A model generated the notes under the pieces. It saw only the letters and a program-made list of their open reading frames with translations, was not told the origin of the DNA and ran no database searches. A program made the position numbers and the translations under genes. 64,000 nucleotides of DNA from Phoronis australis (Eukaryota > Phoronida > Phoronidae), in NCBI GenBank assembly GCA_002633005.1, contig NMRA01000157.1, positions 62,001-126,000 on the forward strand, read 5' to 3'. Position 1 is the first letter of the stretch, and the number at the start of each line of letters is the position of its first letter. Below, in pieces: positions 37,501 through 45,713 of this stretch.

Positions 37501-40500
37501 TAATTTTAAAACTTTCTTGTATGACCATGTTGTGCTAAGAAAAAAATCTTACTAAGAGTTTGAAATCTGTACGACTTTCATTCTGGAGGACCTCTAACAA
37601 AACATTCGTTAAGAAAACTATAATGGTGATGCTTCTCATCGTAGTTAGGACTAATCAATAAAATACATGTCGTGCATGCGAGCATGTGCGCATGAGTTGG
37701 GTCATTAAGATGAAATCTACTTCTTTGTCCTATGCAATTAGTTTGGAAAACAACTTTTATTTATTGACTATGGCACAGGAAGCAAACTTCAAACTAGAAT
37801 ACATCAAATTATGCAGCAGCAACAAATGTTCACATTGAAACAACCAATAATTATATTGGAGTCATTCTTTCATTATATCAAGCAATAGCAAGAACAAAAT
37901 TAATGTTGATACACGCACTGTGTGCAACAATATGATGTCCTAGGTGACCACTATTAAAAAACCTAGCCTAGATGTAAAGCTATATATTAACTAATATTGT
38001 GACAGCTGGGTGAATAACGACAACCATAACGCCTGGCGACTTTCAACACCCCACCTCAGCAGTCTTTCCAAATGCCCGAGAAGTGGCCACTTAATTGAAA
38101 ATTCTCAAAAACAGAGAGTTGGAGCTTAGCCGAGCAGTAACCGGTTGATCAAAAAAATATTCAAACAGAGGGGGTCGATGCTTACGTGAGCATGAACATT
38201 AACCCGAATGTTTTCGGTAACTTAACAAGACCAACAGTGATTATTATCAGCAGAACCCTGTTGCCAAGCAACAATCGCGAAAACACTACAATGCCACAAC
38301 ATCGAACTAAACCCTGTTACCGATACAAGCGTATTTTATAACTCCCAGCTCAGGTAACACTAAACACTAAAGCTGTGACTGTTCCCACCTCTACACCTCG
38401 CACTTTCAACTTCATGTGATCTTCTCGCGTCGTCCGCCCATCCTTCCGTTTCTTCCAGCAGTAGCCATCTTGTCTGTAGCGCACGTGCTTTCGGCTGTAC
38501 AACAGCATGGATCCATTGGCAGGTCTGCAATGTTGCGCAGAACAGTACTGCCAGGCAGCTTCACAGGTAACTCTAATTCATGTCATTGGGCATCAAAATA
38601 ACAGCTTAGGCTGTTATTTTTCAAGTTTCACAGGCAATCTTCATCAGCGGAGGATGAAAAACAAAATTATCACCCGTTATTTGAAACATCTGTACAATAC
38701 AAACTATGCAATCAATCAGTGAAGTTGATTTTCTTAACGATTGTTTATTTTGTTGATAATTTCAATATGGACAGTGTGAATATGAATTGCCCTAGATTTA
38801 TACCAAATGCTGTAGTTTTGGAGTTTCTTTGAAGAGTGGTTCAGCAACCATGTACTTTTGCAAGCAAAAATTTGAACAATTTCAAATTTTGGACACAACA
38901 ATTGGCAAGCAGAAAATTAAAGTACCCACAGCCAACCTCTGTTAGCATTTCACTTCTTGACCAAACCACAATTAATCATCACAATGACTGCAGGACTGCA
39001 TTAAGAGGTGTATTACCTGGTCTGGACCTCAGACAACTGCCACAGCTTGTGTTTACTGAAGGCCAGTAAGATGGAGGCTATTTCCTGTCAAAACAGAAGA
39101 GAAAATGCGTGTTACCAGCCAGAGCTATGTTACCTAGATACAAAACATTTGAGAGAAAGGCCAGTTTAATCACATGCCTGGCTTAAACTTGCAGGGTCTT
39201 TGTTTTTGCAAGATTTTCGTGTCGACGGATCACACCCCAGTAGATGCCACATGAACAGAACAATTATCGAAATTTCTTTGGTATAAATGTCTCGCATCGT
39301 ATTTAAGCTCTAATTTTCAACAATTCAAAACCTTTGTTACAGAAAATTAGCGTGAAGATCTTAACATGAACAAAAATTCTTTCTCACATCTGTTGTGAAC
39401 TTTAGGAACTGTTTAGGGACTGTTCCTGACATCAAAGGAAAGTGATTTACTCGTCTTTTGGCACTGAAATACTCCAAAGATTGTGTTCGTAAAAAGGAAA
39501 CGTTTTCAAATACGGAAAAGCTCAGTGGTGAGAGGATAGCAATTTTTTGAAACAGCTGCGAACGCAGTGTCTCATTTAAAAACCCTGCCTTACTCATTAG
39601 CCCAAGTGCGTACCTCATTCGTGTTCCACCGGTGTCGCTCACGTGTGAAGTCACCAGCAGGCTCCACCTCTTCTAGCTGCTTGGGCAGAACAATCTCTCG
39701 AGGCTCTGCAGAAATTAAGAAAGCGAAAATAGCACCACTAGTCCTGCATGGCACGCTAAGTCGTGTCCACACTACGAGTAACCCCGGAACAACTTGCTCC
39801 TGTTCAGCTGACATTCACACTACAAACTAGACACCGTGTGGCAAATGCAGCGAAAAATAGATTAAACACCCTCCCCACCCACATTGTTGCAAATGCTCAG
39901 AATTTTACCAAACATTGTTTGTTAACAGCAAGGCCATAAGAACTAAGCTAACAGCAAAGTAAATTTTACTGAAAGTTATTTTTTGTTGAAAAATTTGACA
40001 ACATGAAATAATCAAATAATTTTATACTACCAGGAACTCCTAGGTCTCCTTATGGGGACCTCCTGGTGGCTACTATACTCCACGACTATACAGCCAGAAG
40101 GGGTTTTCTTCCTGAAAGAGGCCTAATAGCTGTTTATTGTTACACTAATCAATCAATGCTTTGACATCAATTTTCACTTTGGGTGGTGAAGGAACATGAC
40201 CCTGGTGGTGAAAATTACCCCTCAATGCAAACAGAACATTAGTCTAGCTTAATAGGTAGTGTTTTTCCCACTCATGCGAACCTAGCGAGTTGCCTTCGAT
40301 TTGCCCACCTGATTGATTTTTCATTTTCTAAATCCCCTCGGACGTTAAATTAAATGGGGATGGCATTAAAAATGAAAACTTGTAGTCATTAGCAATTATA
40401 CTAAACACTGCACCACAAGCCATCTGTCAAAGTCATAGAACAAAATACTGAATGTATCAGGCATCATGCACCACAGAATAATGTCTACACCAGCTGCAAC

Positions 40501-43500
40501 AGAACAAGATTGCCAGTAATACACAAAAAAAACTTCAATGCTCATCCATTTATTTTTATCCTAGCTAGCACCCTACAGTAACTGTCATAAGGCTTTTTCA
40601 AACTGAGTTAACTCTGGTCTGAGAGGAGCGTAAACTGCGATGTTAATTAAACCGTTCATACTGGCTTCGGTAGTTAACGGACTTTGAAGTAAACGGTAGG
40701 TGACACTGTTGCCATCCAAGTAATCACAAGGTAGCGCTGCACGCTAGCATTTTTTAATGTGACAATTTGGGAACATTTACATGAGCTAACATAAAACTTA
40801 TTTTTAATGCGACTGGTGATTACTAGACCAAAATTTAAGCAACTATTAGCAACGGTACCACCCTGCAATTGTTCATGATAACAGTAGCACCTGGCGATAA
40901 CTTCCGATAGGACCAAAGTTGACCGTTCATACTGAACCGCATCGTTGACGCTCTGCTGTTTTACGTCCACCTGTTTACTGCGAAGTTAACTGGCGCTGTT
41001 AACTTTGATCCAGGACCGAAATCAAGCATTCATACTGACAGTAACTCCCCAAAAGATTGACTCCACATTAGTATGAAAGGCCTTATAGTCACTGATCCTC
41101 AGAGCTCATGGCTGTGACTATGCATAATTATGAGCTTTGCCTTACCACGTATCACTTCTGTGAGCAGGTCTATTAAAAATGAGATTTTAATCTGTATTCG
41201 ATTAAAAAAAAAACACGGTGATTTTTAATGAGAAATCTAAATGGCCCAATATTAATCTAAATGGCCCAATATTAGTCATATAGGTGTCAAATACCAGTTT
41301 GTGGTCAGTTGCCCTGTTCAGTATGTGACCATATGGACCATGGGTGTAAAACTGGGTTGAAAATGGTTGGGGAGCTCTCTGTGTTGCCCGAATGAAATGC
41401 CAAATTCAAATGAGGCATTCAATTATTTCAAACAAAAGTGCACTACCAACATCTCAAAATGACCGTGCCTGTGTCTGTTTAGATTTTGTGCCCCTGAACT
41501 GTGGCCATCTAATACAGTAGAATTTGAAATTGGGTCAAGTGACAGTGACTCTTTGTCATCTGAGTGACAACCCTAGACAATTGCTTGTCAAGAATGTTTC
41601 AATTGGAATGGTAATATAATATGCGATACATGAAATTTGATACTATCATGAACTAATCTTCTGAGGGGCTCCCACTGTGGCACAGTGCTAGACCCTTGGG
41701 TCAGGTCTCCAGCTCCTCAGCTCAGTTTTATATATATACCACTAAAGCATAAAAAGGTCCCAGGTGACCAGTGTAATGGACCCATCCATCTGAGCGGCCT
41801 GTGCACGTCTGGTACAACGTGTACCAGACCGCCTGCAATTATTTTTTTATGAAATCTTGATGGTAATTACTTTCTGAAGTTATATTTAACACATAAATAG
41901 AGTCCAAAGTACGCGTCTTTTTAGCTTTGTTTCATCAAATAGGCAAAAAATCAACTACGGCAAACTCTAAATATCACGGTAACAATTCTCTAGGTTGGCA
42001 GTCTCTAAGATTTGGAACGCATGAATTCAAGCCAAATTTGATCATTTTGATTTTGAAAATTAGGACGCGAGATTTTGGCATTCATCATACTTCTCAAATA
42101 TGCATTGTGGCTAATTAGTAAACAGCATTCCGCACTCTCACATGCATTCAACGAAATGGGACATTTTTGAGCATATTTTATAACTTTCTTACAACCATCC
42201 TCACATTGCCTGTTGTCACATGGGAGCTAAATCCCACTCCATAAACAGCTGAGTGTTTTAAGTATACTTAACTAATAAAGTCACAATTTCAGTGAATGTC
42301 TGGCAGACAACGGCAGGAATTGGTAATTCATGATAAAATTAAAAAACAACAGATATTGTTGTTTTTACAGCTTTGGACAAAGTTAAAAAAGTCTGTCTCA
42401 TCCAGCAACAATCCCACAAAGGAGGCCTTGTGGCCTAGTAGGTTGAGTATCTCTGCCTCCTGTTCACAAGGTCGTAGGTTCAAATCCCACTGGACCCCGC
42501 TACTGTACCCCCAGACCTCTAGCCCTCAGCTCCGTTTAAATTTATGTACCCGGTATATGTTGCATATGCATCACATGCCAATATTTCATAAATGCAAACT
42601 GGTTTCAGGTGTTTAGTTTTGGGCCTGACTGAGCAGCACTAAGGACCTCTAATGAGACATGCATCTGAGACCACCTGCACTGTTTTTTTCTAACAATAAT
42701 CCCAAAAATGCCTTGTTCAGTCGTAAAAACAAAATAATGTCCCTTTAAAACCCTAGAAATACCACCCATGAGCTCCAACCCAGACAAAATACAATCCTGG
42801 AAAATGTCAAGTGCTTTAAAACTACCATCGTTTGGAAACTGAGTTAATTATCTCGTCTGACAATGCAAAATTGAAACAAAGCCCGAGTTGGTGTTGAAAT
42901 ACATAGCATCCCAAATTAATAGTGAAATTAGCTGCGCGTCCTCGAAGAGCACGCTCGGTCTTGATATTATGCGTTGATTTTGAATAAAAATCCCACCTTT
43001 GAAAGACATTATTTTCCTTCATGCTTTGACAAGGAGCCCTTTGTTTCAATTTTTTATTAAGGAGTTCATGGGCACGTTCCAAGAAACTGACTTACTGAGT
43101 CGACTTAAATTCATTTTTAACTTAAGCCTAAGATTTGTCTCAACTTCCAAACTGCGAAACTTCCACATCCGATAAGATAGTCAAAATTAAGTCAAACTTA
43201 AGATCAATTCCTTAAAACGGACATGAGACAAATTTAAGTTTTATCTTAAAATTGGCTGAAATTTAAGATTCGTCATAGCAAAGTCAGTTTTCTTAGAACG
43301 GACAAAGTGTCGCTATAACCAGTGAAGACAACACCGTGTACTGAACAGAGTTCATTGGCTGCTTTAACGGGAAGATTCACCTCATTGTTAACTTGATTTT
43401 TTGAGTTCGAAAATTGTGACGTCAGCTTGACCTAATTAGCACTCTGTTTCTAACCACTGAATCAATAGCTCAAGCCCCAAAACAGCAGCAGGTGTGTCTA

Positions 43501-45713
43501 GTTCATGGTGTTATCACATCTATAAACTACAGCCTGACAACCCATTTACAAATAATCAAGGGATTTGTTTAAACTGTTATAAAAAACAGCCTTCTACACT
43601 GCGGAAGGAGGGGCTATATTGAGATAAAAAACAACAGGCTTATGGTAAAAAACTGCTTTCCACCATTTCCTTTTGATGACCACGGTGTACAGAATTTCAG
43701 ACTTGCAAGTCACTAGTGTTATACGGTGAGAGTGGTTTTGCTAAAAAATATAGCTAGCGCTGGATTCCGAGAGAAAAGTTCATTGTATAATTTGATTGGA
43801 GATGCGCACCTGGGGCACACAGTGTGAAGTGGTTATCCGGGTGTGGTAAAGTGGAAATAGTACCATACTTTGGGATTTTGGTATTACACTGATGGCAATT
43901 TCAGCCGCGCAAGGTAAAACTATGGGAGGCTAGCTTCCGTATCTCACACTCAGTATAAAAATCAGGTGGCAAGTACTCGGTCATATGGAACACACCCAAG
44001 CTGAACAGTTCAAGTAATCTGAGGCTATCCATTAATACAGGTCAAACCTGACGACATAATTTAAGCTGGGGACCAACTGACAATGTACAGATAGAACAAG
44101 TATTTACTTTAGAGTAGAAAAGATGAATAACTTGAATACCTAGAAATAATTCAGTGAATGACCCAGGCAGACTGTTTGTAATTATAAAAAGATCACAGCA
44201 TAGCGCTGAAATGCGTCCACCGTGTGCATCTCGCATATGGTAAAAAGATAAGCATTGCTCTTTTTTCTCATATTTCCACCATAATCAGATCCATCCGAAA
44301 CTCAGCCTGAGTCGTGCAGGCTCTCCTCATTAGGAACATGCAAGTCCAATTTTAAGAAGATCCATCGAAGAACTTGAAGGCAGAAACAATGACTGTTGGT
44401 CCCTGGAGCGCACCTGAATTGCAATAGTTGAATCCATCCAAAAATTGGAACCAGACATGTTAATCTCAATAGAAACATATGTGCAAATTTCATGAAGGTT
44501 CATCTAAGAACTAAAATTGTACTAAGCGGGCTCCACAGTAGAACACCCCAAAAATTAAAGTCTGCCATGCTTTCCTCAACAGGAACGCATGTGTCAACTT
44601 TCAGGATACATCAAGAGGATTAGTGCGTTGTGGGTTGCACAAAGGGAGGTACAACATCAAAAACAGAATCACAAATTTTTAAATGGCCGTGGGGGAGGCA
44701 AAAAGGTTGAATCCCTCTAAACAAGACAGGTCGCTGTTGATTTCTTCATACAAGCTTATATGTCACATTTCGTGAAGGTCTACCAAGAAACTTGAAAGAA
44801 ATACAGGTTCATGGAAGGGAAATCCAAACTGTCACTAGGGGGCGTCACAGTTGTCGAACCCATCCCGAGATCAACATCAGCCATTTTCTCCTCAACAGAA
44901 ACAAATAGACCAAATTTCATTTAGGTCCATTTAAGGATCTTGGCAGAAAGGCAAAAGAAAATAAAATTGCCACTAGGAGGTGTTATCGTAGTCGGACATG
45001 TCCAAAAATTAAAATCAAGTTATATTCTCTTCAATAGGAGCATACCTTCCACATTTCATCACGGTCTTTGTCAAACAGTTTGGCAGACAGAGCTCGGCGG
45101 ATGCCAAAACAGACTCCAAAGTAATAAAAAATTGTCACCGGGCAGTTCAGAACATATCGAATCTGCCCAATCTGGAAAGTGTTGTCATCATCACAACAGA
45201 AACATATTTGCCAAATTTCATAAAATTCCATCACAGAACTTTGTACACCCAGAAGATATCGCCATCCATCACCAGCTTCATAGAACCACACCTGTCAAAT
45301 TTCAAGAAGATACTACCAGGGTTCAGATACAGCAGTAGACGTCACTCACCGGGGACACCTATACAGAGATGATGACAATATGTACCCACACATGTATGTA
45401 CATGTGTGCGTATTAAAAAAATAGTGCTAACATGATTAACACACCAGGGTAACAGTATACAGGGCACGACATCATCGGTAGAAAAATAAGTACCTTTAAC
45501 TGGTGGGATGATGGCAAGAAAACAGCAACAGACATATTAAAAATTACTAAACAACCATACCAACTACTGCAGCTTATGATTCTATTCCCACGTTATGCAG
45601 GTAAGGCAAACAACGAAGACACTTACCCTCCCTGCCTTGAGACGAGGGTTCCATGGCCAGACTGTAGTCACCTAACCCATGGTTGGACAAACCTATCTAC
45701 AGTCATGGACTAT
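19465..45713 (-). CDS. CAMTA: CAMTA, calmodulin-binding transcription activator (19 coding exons)
   Basis: Nuclear transcription factor linking calcium/calmodulin to gene activation. Exons in transcript order: 45654-45627, 39705-39614, 39084-39017, 38524-38389, 37419-37206, 36569-36523, 36256-35276, 34848-34722, 34284-34156, 33352-33255, 32275-32085, 31206-31131, 30461-29723, 29270-28964, 28452-28280, 27665-27517, 26888-26695, 25927-25871, 19570-19465. The sum is 3,912 nt, 1,303 residues, all junctions in phase. Human CAMTA2 is about 1,200 and CAMTA1 about 1,670. Domains: CG-1 DNA-binding domain (about 28-175), acidic linker, TIG/IPT (about 523-607), ankyrin repeats (about 675-770), Ser/Thr-rich linker, five IQ motifs (about 1140-1250). 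One gene is visible, so I do not assign it to the vertebrate CAMTA1 or CAMTA2 paralogue. First and last two exons are less certain than the rest. Confidence 0.95.
22182..22590. mobile_element. MITE with long TIRs, family R3, copy 1
   Basis: About 409 bp with inverted ends of roughly 90 bp. The left begins CCAGGGCCCGGTCTCCAATC; the right, reversed, begins CCTGGGCCTGGTCTGTAATC. Both continue with TACTCGAAA and TTTGGCA. No coding capacity. Within the 6.3-kb CAMTA intron. Confidence 0.85.
23390..23880. repeat. Diverged tandem repeat array, CACTAGGGGGCG family (array C)
   Basis: Three units spaced about 140-170 bp, each with GCCACTAGG followed by a pyrimidine/purine variant of the core, then GTCGAATC/GTCAAATCTGCCC and GTTTCATTRAAATC. 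In the CAMTA intron between exons 18 and 19. Confidence 0.75.
23907..24420. mobile_element. Possible MITE with GCAACTTGCTCC motifs
   Basis: Left part GCCGCATTTACACGGGAGAC and right part GGAGCAAGTTGCGCC, GTGACAACTGATCCC are imperfectly complementary; a related CGGAACAACTTGCTCCTG block is at 39,790. A 225-codon minus ORF (24,584-23,907) crosses it but resembles nothing I know. Confidence 0.45.
25871..25927 (-). CDS. CAMTA: CAMTA proposed exon 18 (57 nt)
   Basis: Strong acceptor tttttgtag and strong donor gtaagt surround 57 nt that keep phase 2 in and out. It reads THYQRKRNQERNKSVAGA after the split Arg codon. It does not resemble the vertebrate C-terminal KKQDQAARKIMRFLRR block. Predicted from splice sites and frame only; it might be alternative. 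Confidence 0.6.
25960..26200 (-). mobile_element. Dispersed repeat family R1, copy 3 (CAMTA intron)
   Basis: On + reads CGTCATGGCGGCTGAGCGGA, GAAGGGAAATTAACAGGAAA, GTAGCTAAGCC, TTTTGCTGATAG and TTTTGTCTTGC. The same modules occur in the same order at 33.42-33.66 kb. Confidence 0.75.
26450..26694 (-). repeat. 44-bp minisatellite abutting CAMTA exon 17 donor
   Basis: Five full 44-bp units (26,475-26,694) plus a 25-bp partial one. On the minus strand each unit starts GTAGAGTTGA or GTTGAGTTGA. The first begins at the exon 17 donor itself, so the array repeats the 5' splice-site sequence. Units differ at several positions, so the array is not young. Confidence 0.92.
26695..26888 (-). CDS. CAMTA: CAMTA exon 17, IQ motifs 3-5
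   Basis: 194 nt after acceptor tttgtag. It carries VTIQSQFRTYY, IIQNQYRTYK and VIIQQRFR, three more IQ motifs. It ends ..FR plus AG at a donor gtagag; reading through this donor gives an immediate TAG stop. A retained-intron isoform would therefore end right after the fifth IQ motif. The donor abuts a 44-bp minisatellite built from the same donor sequence. Confidence 0.92.
27517..27665 (-). CDS. CAMTA: CAMTA exon 16, IQ motifs 1-2
   Basis: 149 nt, acceptor ctgcgtag, donor gtatcg. It contains DQEQRNLFEAAKIIQDAFRQ and AAILIQSYYRRYKQ. Two calmodulin-binding IQ motifs, IIQDAFRQYK and LIQSYYRRYK, match the human AAKIIQTAFRKYKGR and AAVIQRCYRKYKQ pair. Confidence 0.95.
28280..28452 (-). CDS. CAMTA: CAMTA exon 15, pre-IQ segment
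   Basis: 173 nt, acceptor ttctag, donor gtaagt. It reads YPDLGTPTSCQSPASPCLAS, then DSPPPTKEDFREYFNA and EQDFSLLTLS. The last part matches human DSPPPTAADFAEFF..EKDFSHLTLS just before the first IQ motif. Confidence 0.93.
28964..29270 (-). CDS. CAMTA: CAMTA exon 14, acidic/Ser-rich linker
   Basis: 307 nt, acceptor atttccag, donor gtgggt. It contains DDIRCSSPYIDVETVSDEEA, QIIAAIPERIKLSP and an Arg/Ser-rich stretch before HTPPQVHAEDSGICTP. It lies between the ankyrin repeats and the IQ region; the ATQIIAAIPERIK segment resembles the equivalent human region. Confidence 0.9.
29723..30461 (-). CDS. CAMTA: CAMTA exon 13, last ankyrin repeat and Ser/Thr-rich linker
   Basis: 739 nt, acceptor attttcag, donor gtaaaa. 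It opens LWSCGLGRASAAQVLYQWDR, then GFTPVTIAHCHGYSDLAQ, the second clear ankyrin unit (human LMWACALGHLEAAVVLYKWD). The remainder is Ser/Thr-rich, followed by KRTYLTKQFSVGPAL and NLVNRFFVMDKDQQL. Linker function is unknown; phosphorylation is plausible from composition only. Confidence 0.94.
30680..30715. repeat. (TTTATA)n microsatellite
   Basis: About four hexanucleotide units TATTTA inside the intron between CAMTA exons 12 and 13. Confidence 0.85.
31131..31206 (-). CDS. CAMTA: CAMTA exon 12, ankyrin region
   Basis: 76 nt, acceptor ttttatag, donor gtaagg. It reads HEVNRAVLSAEVDALSVDGN then SSTPL, aligned with human ELEVDPLNVDHFSCTPL. Phase 2 in, phase 0 out. Confidence 0.9.
31758..31911. 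mobile_element. hAT-like MITE remnant with C-tract
   Basis: Left end CAGGGTCGGATTCAGGAT, reversed right end CAGTGGTAGATTTAAGG, and AGAAC directly outside both ends as a possible 5-bp target duplication. It holds a G5 and C12 hairpin-like centre. In the CAMTA intron between exons 11 and 12. Confidence 0.6.
32085..32275 (-). CDS. CAMTA: CAMTA exon 11, first ankyrin repeat
   Basis: 191 nt, acceptor atttcag, donor gtaaaa. It starts NVDKIASDDPFEDRVLHTCN and contains GMTLLHFAAALGYEKLIRAL and IQWR. The GMTLLHxAAAxGY core is the ankyrin signature seen in all animal CAMTAs. Confidence 0.95.
33255..33352 (-). CDS. CAMTA: CAMTA exon 10, helical linker
   Basis: 98 nt, acceptor cattgcag, donor gtaagg. 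It reads NQLQAGLLQRLQDIEKRLTP then VDNSYGQFNPHA. It sits where human CAMTAs have RMSILERLEQMERRMAEM, a short predicted helix between TIG and ankyrin repeats. Sequence identity is modest; phase fits. Confidence 0.85.
33405..33660 (-). mobile_element. Dispersed repeat family R1, copy 4 (CAMTA intron)
   Basis: Contains CCGGAATTCCCTGTCATGAC, GAAGGGAGAATTAACAGGAA, GTGGCTAAGCC, CATTTTTTGCTGTTTAC and TTTTGTCTTG, an inverted match to copy 1. A fragment with the AATTAGCCGTCACAACAGG block is at 34,560-34,650 next to CAMTA exon 8. Confidence 0.78.
33810..33887. repeat. 26-bp tandem repeat, three units
   Basis: Three 26-bp units of the form TTTATACTGGTTTTGAGACT plus ACAATA, within the CAMTA intron between exons 9 and 10. 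Confidence 0.88.
34156..34284 (-). CDS. CAMTA: CAMTA exon 9, TIG/IPT domain part 2
   Basis: 129 nt, acceptor tcttgcag, donor gtaagt. It reads HCAGLVTLQVACEGHVISSA and CAFEYKTKSSGHCLRQPWMD, the counterpart of AHEVGLVSLQVAGREGPLSASVLFEY in human. It leaves in phase 1. Confidence 0.94.
34722..34848 (-). CDS. CAMTA: CAMTA exon 8, TIG/IPT domain part 1
   Basis: 127 nt, acceptor caacacag, donor gtgaat. It reads GGTKLLIIGPWYSTTSPYTC, LFDDVTVPAALVQNGVLRCF and AP. This matches the human GGVKVLITGPW..YSCVFDHIAVPASLVQPGVLRCYCP segment of the immunoglobulin-like TIG fold. Confidence 0.95.
35276..36256 (-). CDS. CAMTA: CAMTA exon 7, long central exon with acidic region
   Basis: 981 nt, 327 codons in phase 0, acceptor tcttcag, donor gtaatt. 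It opens SSEMIQAIVSHVL..KTRPKTHDCLC..CRIISPK, matching the segment after CG-1 in human CAMTAs. A long polar Thr/Asn/Ser/Gln-rich stretch follows. Then comes an acidic-hydrophobic patch, NLDAFDYLDLPDFSDISL, typical of an activation domain. It ends ITDFTPEWSFTE, the conserved lead-in to the TIG domain. Confidence 0.95.
36523..36569 (-). CDS. CAMTA: CAMTA exon 6, 47-nt small exon
   Basis: Acceptor caattctag, donor gtaagt. Phase 1 in and phase 0 out are exactly what is needed to join exon 5 to exon 7. It reads ASPKTLDSPVSQDTV after a split Tyr codon, and takes the place of the variable human segment HGIKWSCSNGTEE. Supported by both splice sites and phase, not by residue conservation. Confidence 0.78.
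37206..37419 (-). CDS. CAMTA: CAMTA exon 5, end of CG-1 domain
   Basis: 214 nt after acceptor attccag with strong donor gtgagt. It reads CIYGCYVHSAILPTFHRRCY, WLLQNRDLVLVHYLN, an acidic/polar loop and REELAQELTPM. It leaves in phase 1; the open frame runs past the donor, but homology ends there. Confidence 0.95.
37465..37512. repeat. AT-rich TTTAT/TTATTT simple repeat
   Basis: Imperfect ATTTATATTTAT and TTATTTATTA tract in the intron just upstream (minus strand) of CAMTA exon 5. Confidence 0.75.
38389..38524 (-). CDS. CAMTA: CAMTA exon 4, CG-1 core and NLS-like basic region
   Basis: 136 nt, acceptor attgcag, donor gtggga. It contains GSMLLYSRKHVRYRQDGYCW followed by KKRKDGRTTREDHMKLKV. This is the most conserved CG-1 segment and resembles a basic nuclear localisation signal. 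Human has KKVKYRKDG where this gene has KHVRYRQDG, a conservative change. Confidence 0.96.
39017..39084 (-). CDS. CAMTA: CAMTA exon 3, CG-1 domain
   Basis: 68 nt, acceptor ttgacag, donor gtaata. It reads EIASILLAFSKHKLWQLSEV then QTR, matching EIAAYLITFEKHEEW of human CAMTAs. Confidence 0.92.
39614..39705 (-). CDS. CAMTA: CAMTA exon 2, start of CG-1 domain
   Basis: 92 nt after acceptor tttctgcag with donor gtacgc. It reads PREIVLPKQLEEVEPAGDF then TRERHRWNTNE. The RHRWNTNEE-type motif is the hallmark opening of the CG-1 DNA-binding domain. It ends in phase 0. Confidence 0.93.
40586..41092. mobile_element. MITE-like element R2, copy 1
   Basis: About 505 bp bounded by imperfect inverted ends (AAGGCTTTTTCAAACT left, AGTATGAAAGGCCTT right). 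Internal blocks TATGAACGGTCAACTTTGG and ACCTACCGTTTACTTC (minus sense) recur in the other copies. No transposase. It lies in the first CAMTA coding intron. Confidence 0.75.
41655..41845 (+). mobile_element. Diverged SINE, copy 2
   Basis: Has CTGTGGCACAGTGCTAG (decayed A box) and a body CAGGTCTCCAGCTCCTCAGC related to the 42.4-kb SINE. It ends near an inverted repeat GTCTGGTACA/TGTACCAGAC. Same orientation as copy 1, 0.6 kb apart. Confidence 0.55.
42421..42665 (+). mobile_element. tRNA-derived SINE, copy 1
   Basis: An A-box-like TGGCCTAGTAGG at 42,431 and a B box GGTTCAAATCC at 42,477 have the 46-nt spacing of a tRNA gene. The ends do not pair into an acceptor stem, so this is a SINE head. 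The body AGACCTCTAGCCCTCAGCTC resembles the element at 41.65 kb. Confidence 0.72.
43075..43300. mobile_element. MITE-like element R5 (about 226 bp)
   Basis: Left end CGTTCCAAGAAACTGACTTA and reversed right end CGTTCTAAGAAAACTGACTT form terminal inverted repeats. AACTTAAG/CTTAAGTT-rich interior. Non-coding. Confidence 0.75.
44280..45345. repeat. Diverged tandem repeat array, CACTAGGGGGCG family (array A)
   Basis: About seven diverged units of roughly 150-180 bp. Recurring modules are CTCCTCAACAGRAAC, CCAAATTTCATGAAGGTCCA, GAACTTGGCAGA, TTGCCACTAGGGGGCG and GTCGAAYCCATCCAAAAATT. Non-coding; short ORFs inside are fortuitous. It lies in the first CAMTA coding intron. Confidence 0.8.
45627..45713 (-). 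CDS. CAMTA: CAMTA proposed first coding exon with 5' UTR and uORFs
   Basis: Acceptor-like ttccttgcag precedes 45713, and a strong donor gtaagt follows 45627. The proposed start is the ATG at 45654-45652 in good context (ggccATGG), reading MEPSSQGRE. The single leftover base G joins AG of the next exon to give GAG (Glu), keeping frame with PREIVLPK. Upstream in the same exon are two short ORFs, 45706-45668 (12 codons plus stop) and 45680-45672 (ATG, one codon, stop). Found only by splice and phase matching, with no homology, so alternatives remain. One is a start inside the intron: an ATG at 39814 is in frame with exon 2. Confidence 0.5.

Larger units (their letters stand above)
39706..45626 (-). 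other. First CAMTA coding intron (proposed, 5.9 kb)
   Basis: It holds R2 copy 1, two SINEs, MITE R5 and tandem array A, and no recognisable exon. It is an intron only if the proposed first coding exon is right. Confidence 0.5.

Noticed and set aside
39361-39654. 97-codon minus-strand ORF beside CAMTA exon 2
   Set aside because: It overlaps exon 2 in a different frame and continues into intron; homology supports only the RHRWNTNE frame.
42424-42497. Possible true tRNA gene
   Set aside because: A and B boxes fit, but the acceptor stem does not pair and the sequence continues into a shared SINE body.
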